Below, one piece after another: positions 43,347 through 51,856 of a DNA stretch of 64,000 nt. This stretch comes from Streptomyces coeruleorubidus (GTDB taxonomy: Bacteria; Actinomycetota; Actinomycetes; Streptomycetales; Streptomycetaceae). The notes beneath the pieces were generated by a model. It did no database searches. It saw only the letters and a list, made by a program, of their open reading frames with translations, and was not told the origin of the DNA. The DNA lies in NCBI RefSeq assembly GCF_008705135.1, contig NZ_CP023694.1:7167001-7231000 (forward strand), given 5' to 3'. The position numbers and the translations under genes are program-made. Numbering within the stretch: position 1 is the first letter of the stretch; the number at the start of each line of letters is the position of its first letter.

Positions 43347-44738
43347 TTACTGAGAACTACGCACCTTTGCCGCCGCCTTGCGGGCCGCCACCAACACCGG
43401 GTCCCAGACAGGGGAGAACGGCGGGGCGTAGCCCAGGTCCAGGGTCGTCATCTGCTCCGCCGTCATGCCCGCGGTCAGGGCGACCGCCGCGATGTCGACC
43501 CGCTTGCCCGCGCCCTCCCGGCCGACGATCTGCACGCCGAGCAGGCGGCCCGTGCGGAGTTCGGCGAGCATCTTGACCGTCATGGGGGAGGCGTCCGGGT
43601 AGTAGCCCGCGCGGCTGGTCGACTCGATGGTGACCGCCTCGAAGCGCAGGCCCACGCGGTGGGCGTCCTTCTCGCGCAGTCCCGTGCGCGCGATCTCCAG
43701 GTCGCAGACCTTGCTGACCGCCGTGCCGACCACGCCCGGGAAGGTGGCGTAGCCGCCCCCGGCGTTGGTGCCGATGACCTGGCCGTGCTTGTTGGCGTGG
43801 GTGCCGAGCGCGATGTGCCGTTCCTGGCCGGAGACCAGGTCGAGGACCTCGACGCAGTCGCCGCCCGCCCAGATGTTCTCGTGCCCGCGCACCCGCATCG
43901 AGCGGTCCGTGAGGAGGCCGTCGTGGGCGCCGAGGGGGAGGCCGGCCGCCTGCGCGAGGGTCGTCTCGGGGCGCACGCCGATGCCGAGCACGACGACGTC
44001 CGCCGGGAAGTCGCGGTCCTGGGTGGCCACCGCCCGTACCCGCCCGTCGTCACCCGTGAGGATCTCGGTGACCTCGGCGTCGTTCACCATCGTGATGCCC
44101 AGGCCCTCCATGGCCTTGTGCACCAGGCGGCCCATGTCCGGGTCGAGGGTCGACATGGGCTCGCTGCCGCGGTTGACGACCGTCACCTCGTAGCTGCGGT
44201 TGATGAGCGCCTCGGCCATCTCCACGCCGATGTAGCCGGCCCCGACGACCACCGCGCGGCGGCCACGCGTGCGTGCCAGCGTGTCGAGCAGCGCCTGGCC
44301 GTCGTCCAGTGTCTGCACGCCGTGCACCCCGGGGGCGTCCATGCCGGGAAGGTCCGGCCGGATCGGCCGGGCGCCGGTCGCGATCACGAGTTTGTCGTAC
44401 GACGTCCAGGACTCGGTGCCCGACTCGAGGTCACGCGCGCGTACCCGCTGTCCGTCGGGGTCGAGCTCCGTGACCTCGGTGCGCAGCCGCAGGTCGATGT
44501 CCCGCGCGCGGTGCTCCTCGGGTGTGCGGGCGATGAGCCGGTCCCGGTCCGGGACGTCGCCGCCCACCCAGTACGGGATGCCGCACGCCGAGTACGACGT
44601 GAAGTGGCCGCGTTCGAACGCCACGACCTCCAGCTCGTCGGGGCCCTTCAGACGGCGTGCCTGCGACGCCGCGGACATCCCCGCGGCGTCGCCGCCGATC
44701 ACGACCAGTCGCTCCCTGCGCGTACGGCTCATGTTCAT
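43347..44738 (-). CDS. FAD-dependent pyridine nucleotide-disulfide oxidoreductase, CoA-disulfide reductase/NADH oxidase type
   Basis: 463 aa. FAD-binding LVVIGGDAAGMSAASQA (11-27), redox Cys52 in SYSACGIPYWVGG, NAD-binding VVVGAGYIGVEMAEALI, and ENIWAGGDCVEV. The single active Cys in SxxxCGIPY is the hallmark of CoA-disulfide reductases and NADH oxidases/peroxidases. It probably keeps a low-molecular-weight thiol reduced or removes oxidant in the cytoplasm. No strong ribosome site at ATG 44738; ATG 44732 is an alternative. Downstream of the DUF4349 gene, 27 bases away, possibly co-transcribed. Confidence 0.86.
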   Translation of the reverse strand: MNMSRTRRERLVVIGGDAAGMSAASQARRLKGPDELEVVAFERGHFTSYSACGIPYWVGGDVPDRDRLIARTPEEHRARDIDLRLRTEVTELDPDGQRVRARDLESGTESWTSYDKLVIATGARPIRPDLPGMDAPGVHGVQTLDDGQALLDTLARTRGRRAVVVGAGYIGVEMAEALINRSYEVTVVNRGSEPMSTLDPDMGRLVHKAMEGLGITMVNDAEVTEILTGDDGRVRAVATQDRDFPADVVVLGIGVRPETTLAQAAGLPLGAHDGLLTDRSMRVRGHENIWAGGDCVEVLDLVSGQERHIALGTHANKHGQVIGTNAGGGYATFPGVVGTAVSKVCDLEIARTGLREKDAHRVGLRFEAVTIESTSRAGYYPDASPMTVKMLAELRTGRLLGVQIVGREGAGKRVDIAAVALTAGMTAEQMTTLDLGYAPPFSPVWDPVLVAARKAAAKVRSSQ

Positions 44739-44765
44739 GCGAACACGCTACGGGAGCACGGCATT

Positions 44766-45758
44766 TCAGTCCTGCTCGTCAGGGGTCCGCGCGGGCGGGG
44801 ACTGCGGGGCCGGACGGGCCGTCGGCAGCGGGCCCAGGGCGCTCGTGGCGGGCGCGGGGCGCGGGCGGCGCGGGAGGCGGGGGCGTACGACGCGCAGCCA
44901 CAGCAGCGCGAGCAGGGCGGCCACCGCCGCGAACGGCAGGACCGCGCCGAGGGCCACCGCGAGCCAGCGCACCATCGTCACGAAGGCGTTCCAGCCACCC
45001 GCGAGCGCGTCCACGAACCCCGGGTCGTCGTCCTTCGCCTCCTTCTTCACCGGCGTCTCGGACAGCGACAGGGTGATGGTGGCCAGGCTCGTGCGGTCCT
45101 TCAGGGTCTCCTGGCGCGCGAGGAGAGCCTCCAGGTCGGCCTGGCGGGTGCTCAGCTCGCCTTCCAGGGTGACCACGTCGCTGAGCTTGGTGGCCTGGTC
45201 CATCAGCTCGCGGATCCGGGCCACACTCGCGCGCTGCGACTTGATGCGGCTCTCCACGTCCACGACCTGGTCGGTGACGTCCTCCGCCTTCGCGCTGCGG
45301 TCGAGGAGCTTGCCCGCGCCCTCCAGCTCGGTGAGGACCTCGTCGTACTTCTCGGCGGGCACGCGCAGCACGACGCGGGTGCGCTCGTGGCCCTCCTCGT
45401 CCCGGGTGGTGGTCTCGTTGCCGACGTAGCCGCCCGCGTTCTCGGTGCCGGCGCGGGCCTCCTCCAGGGCCTTCGGGACGTCCTTGACCTGCACGGTCAG
45501 TGAGGCCGTGCGGATGATGTGGGCCGTGGGGAGCTTCGCGGGCGCGGTCGCCCTGGCCCCGCTTCCGGCGCCGCCGGGTGCGGCCTCGTTCGCGCCGGCC
45601 TTGCCGTCGGCGTCCGGGGCGGCGACTCCCCGGTCGGCGGCGCTGCTGCCGGCGGAATCCTCGCCCGCGCCGCTGCATCCGGTGAGCGCGAGGGCCGCGG
45701 CCAGCAGGAGCGCGGCGAGGGCCGGGACGGGGTGGCGGGCGGGTCGTCGTGTGCGCAT
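44766..45758 (-). CDS. DUF4349 lipoprotein
   Basis: 330 aa from ATG 45758, chosen because the lipoprotein signal (MRTRRPARHP ... ALALTGC) starts there. An Ala/Gly-rich linker, then the DUF4349 domain (about 90-240): HIIRTASLTVQVKDVPKALE, VVLRVPAEKYDEVL, and a coiled coil around DQVVDVESRIKSQRASVARI. One membrane segment (about 265-290) and a basic tail at the C-terminus suggest a lipid-anchored protein whose end also spans the membrane. Function unknown. Confidence 0.85.
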   Translation of the reverse strand: MRTRRPARHPVPALAALLLAAALALTGCSGAGEDSAGSSAADRGVAAPDADGKAGANEAAPGGAGSGARATAPAKLPTAHIIRTASLTVQVKDVPKALEEARAGTENAGGYVGNETTTRDEEGHERTRVVLRVPAEKYDEVLTELEGAGKLLDRSAKAEDVTDQVVDVESRIKSQRASVARIRELMDQATKLSDVVTLEGELSTRQADLEALLARQETLKDRTSLATITLSLSETPVKKEAKDDDPGFVDALAGGWNAFVTMVRWLAVALGAVLPFAAVAALLALLWLRVVRPRLPRRPRPAPATSALGPLPTARPAPQSPPARTPDEQD

Positions 45759-45916
45759 GTGGGCTTCCCCCGGGGATCGGTTCGGCTGACGTTTCTTCGA
45801 CGCCCGGGCGGGGCCGGACGTTTGGTCCCGGACGGTTCCGATGCGGTCACGGTCGGGACTCGTGAAGGACACCGGGGCGCGGCGGCGCTGTCAGTGGGGT
45901 CTGAGAGGCTGGGGGC

Positions 45917-47383
45917 ATGCGCGAAGTTCAAGCCAGTGCGGGCATGGGGCAGGTCGTCGTCATCGGGGCGGGCATCGCGGGACTGGCCGCAGCGCACCGG
46001 CTGCTGGAGCGCGGGGCGCGGGTGACCGTGCTGGAGGCCTCCGACCGGGTCGGCGGCAAGCTGCTGCCCGGGGAGATCGCGGGCGCCCGCGTGGACCTCG
46101 GCGCCGAGTCGATGCTGGCCCGCCGCCCCGAGGCGGTGGCGCTCGCCCGGGAGGTGGGCCTCGCCGACCGGCTCCAGCCGCCCGCGACGGCGACGGCCTC
46201 GATCTGGACCCGGGGCGCGCTGCGCCCGATGCCCAAGGGACACGTGATGGGCGTGCCCGGCACCGCCGCGGCCCTGTCCGGCGTGCTGTCCGACGAGGGC
46301 CTCGCCCGCATCGACCGCGACGCCGAGCTGCCCCGCACGGAGGTCGGCGACGACGTGGCCGTCGGGGAGTACGTGGCCGCGCGCCTCGGCCGCGAGGTCG
46401 TCGACCGCCTGGTGGAGCCCCTGCTGGGCGGCGTCTACGCGGGCGACGCGTACCGCATCTCGATGCGCTCGGCCGTCCCGCAGCTCTTCCAGGCCGCCCG
46501 GAGCCACACCTCCCTCACGGAGGGGGTCCGCGAGATCCAGGCGAAGGCGGCCGCCGGCCGGCAGACCGGCCCGGTCTTCATGGGCATCCAGGGCGGTGTC
46601 GGCACGCTGCCCCTCGCGGTGGCGGAATCGGTGCGGGCGCGCGGGGGCGAGATCCTGACGGGGGCGCCGGTGACGGAGCTGAGCCACAGCGCGGCGGACG
46701 GCGGCGGGTGGCGCGTGGTCACGGACGGGCGGATGCTGCAGGCGGACGCGGTGGTGCTCGCCGTCCCCGCCCCCGCGGCCGCCCGGCTCCTGCGCACCGA
46801 GTCCCCCGAGGCCGCCGCCGAGCTCGGCGGCGTCGAGTACGCCTCCATGGCCCTGGTCACCCTCGCCTACCGCCGCGCCGAGGCGGGCCTGCCCGAGGGC
46901 AGCGGCTTCCTCGTGCCGCCGGTGGACGGGCGCACCATCAAGGCGTCCACCTTCGCCTCGCAGAAGTGGGGCTGGATCGCCGACGAGAACCCGGACCTGG
47001 TCGTCCTGCGCACCTCCGTCGGGCGGTACGGCGAGACGGAGATCCTCCAGCGCGACGACACCGAGCTCGTGGCGGTCTCCCGGCACGACCTGGAGGCGGC
47101 GACCGGCCTGGACGCCACACCCGTCGCCACCCGCGTCACCCGCTGGGACGATGGCCTGCCGCAGTACCCCGTCGGCCACCACGCGCGCGTGGCCCGCATC
47201 CGCGCGCACGTGGCGAAGCTCCCGGGGCTCGCCGTGTGCGGCGCGCCGTACGACGGCGTCGGCATCCCGGCGTGCATCGCGAGCGCGTACGCCGCCGTCG
47301 ACCAGATCCACGGCGACCTGCGGGGTGTGCAGGAGCTCACCGCCCACCCGGTGCAGAGCCTGCACGGCGGAGCGGGAGAATGA
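45917..47383 (+). CDS. hemY: Coproporphyrinogen III oxidase, HemY type (often annotated protoporphyrinogen oxidase)
   Basis: 488 aa. FAD-binding [21 protein letters not shown] near the start, FAD/substrate segments [40 protein letters not shown] and the C-terminal [20 protein letters not shown]. In Actinobacteria HemY oxidises coproporphyrinogen III to coproporphyrin III in the coproporphyrin-dependent heme route (also named cgoX). The hemQ gene beginning within 10 bases of its stop supports this. ATG 45917 has AGAGG and GGGGG upstream; GTG/ATG codons further in would cut the FAD motif close. Confidence 0.9.
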   Translation: MREVQASAGMGQVVVIGAGIAGLAAAHRLLERGARVTVLEASDRVGGKLLPGEIAGARVDLGAESMLARRPEAVALAREVGLADRLQPPATATASIWTRGALRPMPKGHVMGVPGTAAALSGVLSDEGLARIDRDAELPRTEVGDDVAVGEYVAARLGREVVDRLVEPLLGGVYAGDAYRISMRSAVPQLFQAARSHTSLTEGVREIQAKAAAGRQTGPVFMGIQGGVGTLPLAVAESVRARGGEILTGAPVTELSHSAADGGGWRVVTDGRMLQADAVVLAVPAPAAARLLRTESPEAAAELGGVEYASMALVTLAYRRAEAGLPEGSGFLVPPVDGRTIKASTFASQKWGWIADENPDLVVLRTSVGRYGETEILQRDDTELVAVSRHDLEAATGLDATPVATRVTRWDDGLPQYPVGHHARVARIRAHVAKLPGLAVCGAPYDGVGIPACIASAYAAVDQIHGDLRGVQELTAHPVQSLHGGAGE

Positions 47384-47388
47384 GGAGC

Positions 47389-48132
47389 ATGAGTGACGAC
47401 GCCTCCACCACGGCCTCCAGCGCCACGCCCGACCGCATCGCGAACAAGGGCAAGCTGGCCAAGGACCTCAACGAGGTCATCCGCTACACGCTCTGGTCCG
47501 TCTTCAAGCTGAAGGACGTCCTCCCCGAGGACCGCGCCGGGTACGCCGACGAGGTCCAGGAGCTGTTCGACCAGCTCGCCGCCAAGGACGTGACCATCCG
47601 CGGCACGTACGACGTCTCGGGCCTGCGCGCCGACGCAGACCTCATGATCTGGTGGCACGCGGAGACCAGCGACGCGCTCCAGGAGGCGTACAACCTCTTC
47701 CGCCGCACGAAGCTGGGCCGGGCGCTCACGCCGGTGTGGTCGAACATGGCGCTGCACCGCCCCGCCGAGTTCAACCGCTCGCACATCCCGGCGTTCCTCG
47801 CCGACGAGACGCCCCGGAACTACGTGAGCGTCTACCCCTTCGTGCGTTCCTACGACTGGTACCTGCTGCCCGACGAGGACCGCCGCCGCATGCTCGCCGA
47901 CCACGGCAAGATGGCCCGCGGCTTCCCGGACGTGCGCGCCAACACGGTCGCCTCGTTCTCCCTCGGCGACTACGAGTGGATCCTCGCCTTCGAGGCCGAC
48001 GAGCTGTACCGCATCGTCGACCTGATGCGTCACCTGCGCGCCTCGGAGGCCCGTCGGCACGTCCGCGAGGAGGTCCCGTTCTTCACGGGCCGCCGCAAGG
48101 ACATCGCGGAGCTCGTCGCGGGTCTGGCCTGA
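47389..48132 (+). CDS. hemQ: Coproheme decarboxylase (chlorite dismutase family)
   Basis: 247 aa from ATG 47389 (GGGAG 47374-47378, 10 bases upstream); an ATG at 47380 overlapping the hemY stop would add 3 residues. HemQ (ChdC) converts iron-coproporphyrin III to heme b by oxidative decarboxylation. Expected residues are present: reactive Tyr149 in VSVYPFVRS and proximal heme ligand His172 in [30 protein letters not shown] follows. Translationally close to hemY, and its stop abuts the stop of the convergent hydrolase gene. Confidence 0.92.
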   Translation: MSDDASTTASSATPDRIANKGKLAKDLNEVIRYTLWSVFKLKDVLPEDRAGYADEVQELFDQLAAKDVTIRGTYDVSGLRADADLMIWWHAETSDALQEAYNLFRRTKLGRALTPVWSNMALHRPAEFNRSHIPAFLADETPRNYVSVYPFVRSYDWYLLPDEDRRRMLADHGKMARGFPDVRANTVASFSLGDYEWILAFEADELYRIVDLMRHLRASEARRHVREEVPFFTGRRKDIAELVAGLA

Positions 48133-49749
48133 TCAGCGGAGCGGTCGTCCGGCCCCGGGCTTCTCCGGGGCCGCCGAACGCGGCTTCGGCTTCGGTTCCG
48201 GACGCGCGGCGCAGTCCGCAGCCCGTCCCGGCAGCCGGCCCTCCAGCAGATACGCCTCCATGTGGCCGTTGACGCAGGCGTTCGACCCGCCCGCCAGGCC
48301 GTGCGTGCCCGTGTCCCGTTCCGTCACCAGGACGGAGCCCGCGAGGCGGCGGTGGAGTTCGAGGGCGCCGTCGTACGGCGTGGCGGCGTCCCGCTCGGCG
48401 GCCAGGATCAGCGTCGGCGGCAGTTCGCCCGGCCCGGTGCCGACGTCGAGCGGGCGCTGCCGCGGCCCCTCCCAGTAGGCGCAGGGCAGGTTCGTCCACA
48501 CGTTGTCCCAGGTCTCGAAGGGCGCCACCCGCGCGAGCCGGGTGTTGTCCCGGTCCCACACCTCCCAGTCCGTCGGCCAGGGGGCGTCGTTGCACTCGAC
48601 GGCCACGTAGACGGCGCGTGAGTTCTCCGCCTCGGCGGCGGCCTCCGGGTGCTGTGCCGCCTGCTCGACCAGTGGCCCCGGATCGCCCTTGAGGTACGCC
48701 GACAGTGCGTGCGCCCGGTGCGGCCACTGGTCGTCGTAGTACCCGGCCTGGAGGAACGCCTCCTGCAACTGCCCGGGCCCGACCTTCCCGCCGGCCGGCT
48801 CGGCGGCCAGCCGGGCCCTCGCCCGCTCGTAGCTGCGCCGCACCTCCCGCGCGGTCCTGCCCAGCCCGTACACGTCGTGGTGCCGGGCGATCCACTTGCG
48901 GAAGTCCTTCCAGCGGTCTTCGAACGCCGCCGACTGGTCGAGGTTGTTGCGGTACCAGATCTCCGCCGGGTCGGGATCGACCGCCGAGTCGAACACCATC
49001 CGCCGTACGTGGGTGGGGAACAGCGTCGCGTACAGGGCCCCGAAGTACGTGCCGTACGACGAGCCCATGAAGGTCAGCCGTTCCTCGCCGAGCGCGGCGC
49101 GCAGCACGTCGAGGTCGCGGGCGTTGTTCAGCGAGTGGTAGTGCCGCAGAGCTCCGCCGGCCCGCTCGGCGCAGCCGCGCGCGTACGCCTTGGCCTGCGC
49201 GATGCGCTCCTTCTTGTACGACTCGGAGGGGTGCGTCGGCGACTGGGTGGGCCCCTTGAAGAACTGCTTGGGGTCCTTGCAGGACAGCGGCGCGGAACGG
49301 CCGACCCCGCGCGGGGCGTAGCCGACGAGGTCGTACGCCGCCGCGAGCCGCTTCCACTCGGGCAGCAGGCCGACGAGGGGGAAGTGCAGGCCGGAGGCGC
49401 CCGGGCCGCCCGGGTTGTAGACCAGGGCGCCCTGGCGGCGGACCTTGCGCTTGCTGTTGTGCGGGTCCTTTTGTGTGGCCCGGGCGCGAGCGACGGCGAG
49501 CTCGATCTGTCTGCCGTCGGGGTGTGCGTAGTCCAGCGGGACGGGGACCGTGCCGCACCGCATGCTGCCGGGAAGGTCCTCCGCGTCGGGGCACGGGCCG
49601 AAGTCGATGCCGGCCGCCTTCGCCCGCGCCGCGGCCACCGCGGTGCCGCGCAGCTCGGCCGTCGCCCGCGAGCCGTCGGAGTCCGGGGCGGCGGTGAGGG
49701 CGCTCAGCAGCAAGGACCCTGCTGCCGAGTAGAGGAGGGCGGCTCTCAT
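48133..49749 (-). CDS. Secreted alpha/beta-hydrolase, tripeptidyl aminopeptidase-like (S33)
   Basis: 538 aa from ATG 49749, where a signal peptide begins (MRAALLYSAAGSLLLSALTA). Oxyanion segment QGALVYNPGGPGASG, nucleophile Ser231 in FMGSSYGTYFGALYA, later LILAAERDAATPYDGAL (Asp) and DTGTHGLAGGSNACVNGH (His). This matches the Tap/SlpD/SlpE mycelial aminopeptidases of Streptomyces, which remove N-terminal peptides from proteins outside the cell. The exact peptide length removed is not readable. Confidence 0.88.
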   Translation of the reverse strand: MRAALLYSAAGSLLLSALTAAPDSDGSRATAELRGTAVAAARAKAAGIDFGPCPDAEDLPGSMRCGTVPVPLDYAHPDGRQIELAVARARATQKDPHNSKRKVRRQGALVYNPGGPGASGLHFPLVGLLPEWKRLAAAYDLVGYAPRGVGRSAPLSCKDPKQFFKGPTQSPTHPSESYKKERIAQAKAYARGCAERAGGALRHYHSLNNARDLDVLRAALGEERLTFMGSSYGTYFGALYATLFPTHVRRMVFDSAVDPDPAEIWYRNNLDQSAAFEDRWKDFRKWIARHHDVYGLGRTAREVRRSYERARARLAAEPAGGKVGPGQLQEAFLQAGYYDDQWPHRAHALSAYLKGDPGPLVEQAAQHPEAAAEAENSRAVYVAVECNDAPWPTDWEVWDRDNTRLARVAPFETWDNVWTNLPCAYWEGPRQRPLDVGTGPGELPPTLILAAERDAATPYDGALELHRRLAGSVLVTERDTGTHGLAGGSNACVNGHMEAYLLEGRLPGRAADCAARPEPKPKPRSAAPEKPGAGRPLR

Positions 49750-49874
49750 CGGGAATCCCTTCGGTGCACGGTGGCGACAAAAGGGATGTTTCGTGGGGTG
49801 GTTGGGGAAGGCAAGCACCATCCGCCGGTGTCGGCCTCAATGCCTCCGCGCGCCCCGGTCTGTCAATCGTGTGC

Positions 49875-50633
49875 TCAGCGGTGCGTGAAGGCGGCGCGCA
49901 GGTCCGGCTCGCCGATCGCGCGGACGCCGCGTACGGCCACGGAGGTGAGGTACGTGCGGTCGTCGGCGGTTCCGTCCGCGTTCCGGGTCAGTGCGCCGAG
50001 CAGCCGCTGGCCGGCCGGGGAGGCCCAGCGTGAGTACGGGTGGACCTCGATGCGGGCGATGCCGAGGCAGCTCAGGGTCAGGGCGAGCGGCAGCGCGAAC
50101 CACAGGGCCACCAGATGCCGCGGCAAGTCCGGCGGAGGGGGCGTCAGCAGCGCGGCCGCGCCGAGGCCGAGTACGGCGACGGCCGCCGAGCGCACCTGCC
50201 GGACGGCCGCCGCGACCGTCGTACGGGCACTGTCGGGCACGGCGAGCCCCGCGCGCTCCAGCCGGTCGGCGATGCCGCGCACCGCGTCCGCCGTGGAGGC
50301 GGTGGCCCGCAGCGGCGCTATCCGGGACTGCCCCTCGGGGCCGATGGCCCCGATGACCGACCGCTCCATCTCGTCGCGCCCGCGCGGATCGACGACCGTC
50401 GCCCAGCCGGTGTGGGCCAGGAGCAGCCGGCGCTGGCGTGCCATGGCGACGAGCGTCACGTCGGCGACCCGTCGGGGTCCGCCGGAGAGGAACGCGGCCT
50501 CGTAGAGCGTGAGTTCATGGACGCGGCCGGTGTCCGCGTCGGCGGCCGCGGCGCGTACGGCGGCCAGGCACAGGCGCGTGCACGCCGTGCCGGCCACGAC
50601 CCAGGCCGCCAGCAGGAAAAGAACCCAGAGCAT
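49875..50633 (-). CDS. TIGR04222-domain membrane protein
   Basis: 252 aa from ATG 50633. One N-terminal membrane segment (MLWVLFLLAAWVVAGTACTR), the TIGR04222-like region (VHELTLYEAAFLSGGPRRVA ... LAHTGWATVVD), a soluble stretch, then two membrane segments (about 150-195). Many family members end in a Gly/Cys-rich tail; this one stops at PDLRAAFTHR with no such tail. No ribosome site is visible; instead a copy of a 17-bp repeat ends 1 base upstream of the start. 44 bases downstream of the DUF4142 gene. Function unknown. Confidence 0.72.
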   Translation of the reverse strand: MLWVLFLLAAWVVAGTACTRLCLAAVRAAAADADTGRVHELTLYEAAFLSGGPRRVADVTLVAMARQRRLLLAHTGWATVVDPRGRDEMERSVIGAIGPEGQSRIAPLRATASTADAVRGIADRLERAGLAVPDSARTTVAAAVRQVRSAAVAVLGLGAAALLTPPPPDLPRHLVALWFALPLALTLSCLGIARIEVHPYSRWASPAGQRLLGALTRNADGTADDRTYLTSVAVRGVRAIGEPDLRAAFTHR

Positions 50634-50634
50634 A

Positions 50635-50651
50635 TGTTGTTTGTATGTGAC
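50635..50651. repeat. 17-bp direct repeat, copy A
   Basis: TGTTGTTTGTATGTGAC lies just upstream of the TIGR04222 start codon. Copy B at 50695-50711 differs at two positions. Confidence 0.75.
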
Positions 50652-50677
50652 ACGGTCTCGGAAACACCATGCCTTGT

Positions 50678-51472
50678 TCACGATCCGGACGGAGTGTTGT
50701 CGGTATGTGACGTTCCGTTTCGCTGCTCCGGCGGCGGGCGGAAGGTGGGCGGCGGAAGAGTGAAGGCCGGGTCCGGCGCCGGGGCCGGAGTCGTGGGCGA
50801 GGCCGGAGCCGGGCCCGCCGCCGGGGGAGTGCTCCCGGTGGCCAGGTCGCGGGCCACGGCGTCGAAGTCGACGTAGCCCGTGGCCTCCAGGACCTTGATG
50901 TGGTCGAGGACGGTCGTGTTGGCGTCGTCGGCGAGGTCGCGCACCAGCGAGTTGCGGGTGCTCGCGCGGACCTGGGCGACGACCGAGAAGACCCTGCCGT
51001 GAGCCAGCCGCAGGATGGTGGCGAACTGGCGGTCGTACTCGGCACCCTGTGCCTCGTCCAGGGTTTCCAGCCACTGCTTCTGCTGGTCACCGGGCTCGTC
51101 CGGCAGGGTGAGGTTCAGCCGTGCGGCGACACCGCGGACCCGTTCGTCGAGGAACCTGTGTCCCTCGACGAGATGCCGGCCCGCCGTCCGGACGGCCGGT
51201 GTGGTCCCCTTGGCCCGCGCCTGCTGCCCGGCGGGCAGTTCCCACAGCCCGGCCAGCCGGACCTTGACGAGGAAGTCCTGGTCGAGCGCGGACAACGGGC
51301 CGTAGCTCGTGCGCAGGGTCTGGGCGCTGAGCACGTCCGGTCCCGTCCCCGGCCGGTCGGTGTACGGCCAGAGGGAGAAGACCAGCGCGGCGAACGTCGC
51401 CGCCAGACACGTGACGATGAGCCCCGTGCCGCTGACGATGCCTCGGCCCTTGACGGGGGGTCGCGGTCGCAT
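50678..51472 (-). CDS. DUF4142 membrane-anchored protein
   Basis: 264 aa. One N-terminal membrane or signal segment (VSGTGLIVTCLAATFAALVF), then the helical DUF4142 domain (about 55-205): LSALDQDFLVKVRLAGLWEL, HLVEGHRFLDERV, EYDRQFATILRLAHGRVFSV. DUF4142 is a predicted extracytoplasmic four-helix domain of ferritin-like shape; function unknown. A Pro/Ala-rich tail ends it, and the last codons overlap copy B of the 17-bp repeat. Probably co-transcribed with the TIGR04222 gene. Confidence 0.82.
   Translation of the reverse strand: MRPRPPVKGRGIVSGTGLIVTCLAATFAALVFSLWPYTDRPGTGPDVLSAQTLRTSYGPLSALDQDFLVKVRLAGLWELPAGQQARAKGTTPAVRTAGRHLVEGHRFLDERVRGVAARLNLTLPDEPGDQQKQWLETLDEAQGAEYDRQFATILRLAHGRVFSVVAQVRASTRNSLVRDLADDANTTVLDHIKVLEATGYVDFDAVARDLATGSTPPAAGPAPASPTTPAPAPDPAFTLPPPTFRPPPEQRNGTSHTDNTPSGS
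50695..50711. repeat. 17-bp direct repeat, copy B
   Basis: TGTTGTCGGTATGTGAC, 15 of 17 identical to copy A, 60 bases away on the same strand. It lies within the last codons of the DUF4142 gene. Confidence 0.75.
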
Positions 51473-51669
51473 GGTGGTGCCTCCTGGTACGGCACCGCAC
51501 GCTAGTGCGCTTCGGGGCCGGAGTTGACATGTTACTGCGGGGTCTACGTCAACTGCCGTACGAGGGCGAAGGGTTGTATCGGGGGCAGGGCGGGACGATT
51601 GGGGGAGGCGGAACAGGGGACTCGCCGGGGCAAAGAGGCTTAAAACATTCCATGGTTCCAGGCGGGCGT

Positions 51670-51738
51670 GACCCGGGTGTTAGCCCCGGCACACTCGCGT
51701 GCGCACGGGCGAGGCCGGGTGACTAGCCCACCCGGGTC
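51670..51738 (+). promoter_or_regulatory. Large structured hairpin in the leader of the ALDH operon
   Basis: GACCCGGGTG (51670-51679) and CACCCGGGTC (51729-51738) form a perfect 10-bp base stem. Inside stack TTAG with CTAG (U-G at one end), CCCGGC (51685-51690) with GCCGGG (51714-51719), CTCG with CGAG, and CGT/ACG around GCGC. About 27 pairs in 69 bases. It lies between divergent genes, where a terminator is not needed, and 119 bases before the ALDH start. Not a riboswitch class that I recognise. Confidence 0.6.
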
Positions 51739-51743
51739 CTCTG

Positions 51744-51782
51744 GGCCACCGGGACGCCGCCGGGGCGGTGCGCCCCGTGGCC
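51744..51782 (+). promoter_or_regulatory. Second hairpin in the ALDH leader
   Basis: Outer GGCCAC/GTGGCC (51744-51749, 51777-51782) and inner GGGGCG/CGCCCC (51762-51767, 51771-51776, loop GTG). The ALDH ribosome site AAGGAGG (about 51844-51850) is free. Confidence 0.55.
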
Positions 51783-51856
51783 GCCGCCCGCCCGATGGGC
51801 CATGTTGCTGACCGTCGAGCCGATCGGCACCGGCCGGATGCGAAGGAGGCCCCGCG

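Larger units (their letters stand above)
51473..51856. other. Divergent intergenic region before the choline-type cassette
   Basis: 384 bases without a gene. It holds the inverted repeat AGTTGAC/GTCAACT (51522-51528, 51548-51554), a TTGACA at 51524-51529, an AT-richer CTTAAAACATT near 51640, and two strong hairpins (51670-51738, 51744-51782) upstream of the ALDH ribosome site. Confidence 0.7.

Noticed and set aside
49700-49874. A frameshifted Gly/Cys-rich tail after the TIGR04222 stop
   Set aside because: The bases after the stop do not encode Gly/Cys repeats in any minus-strand frame.
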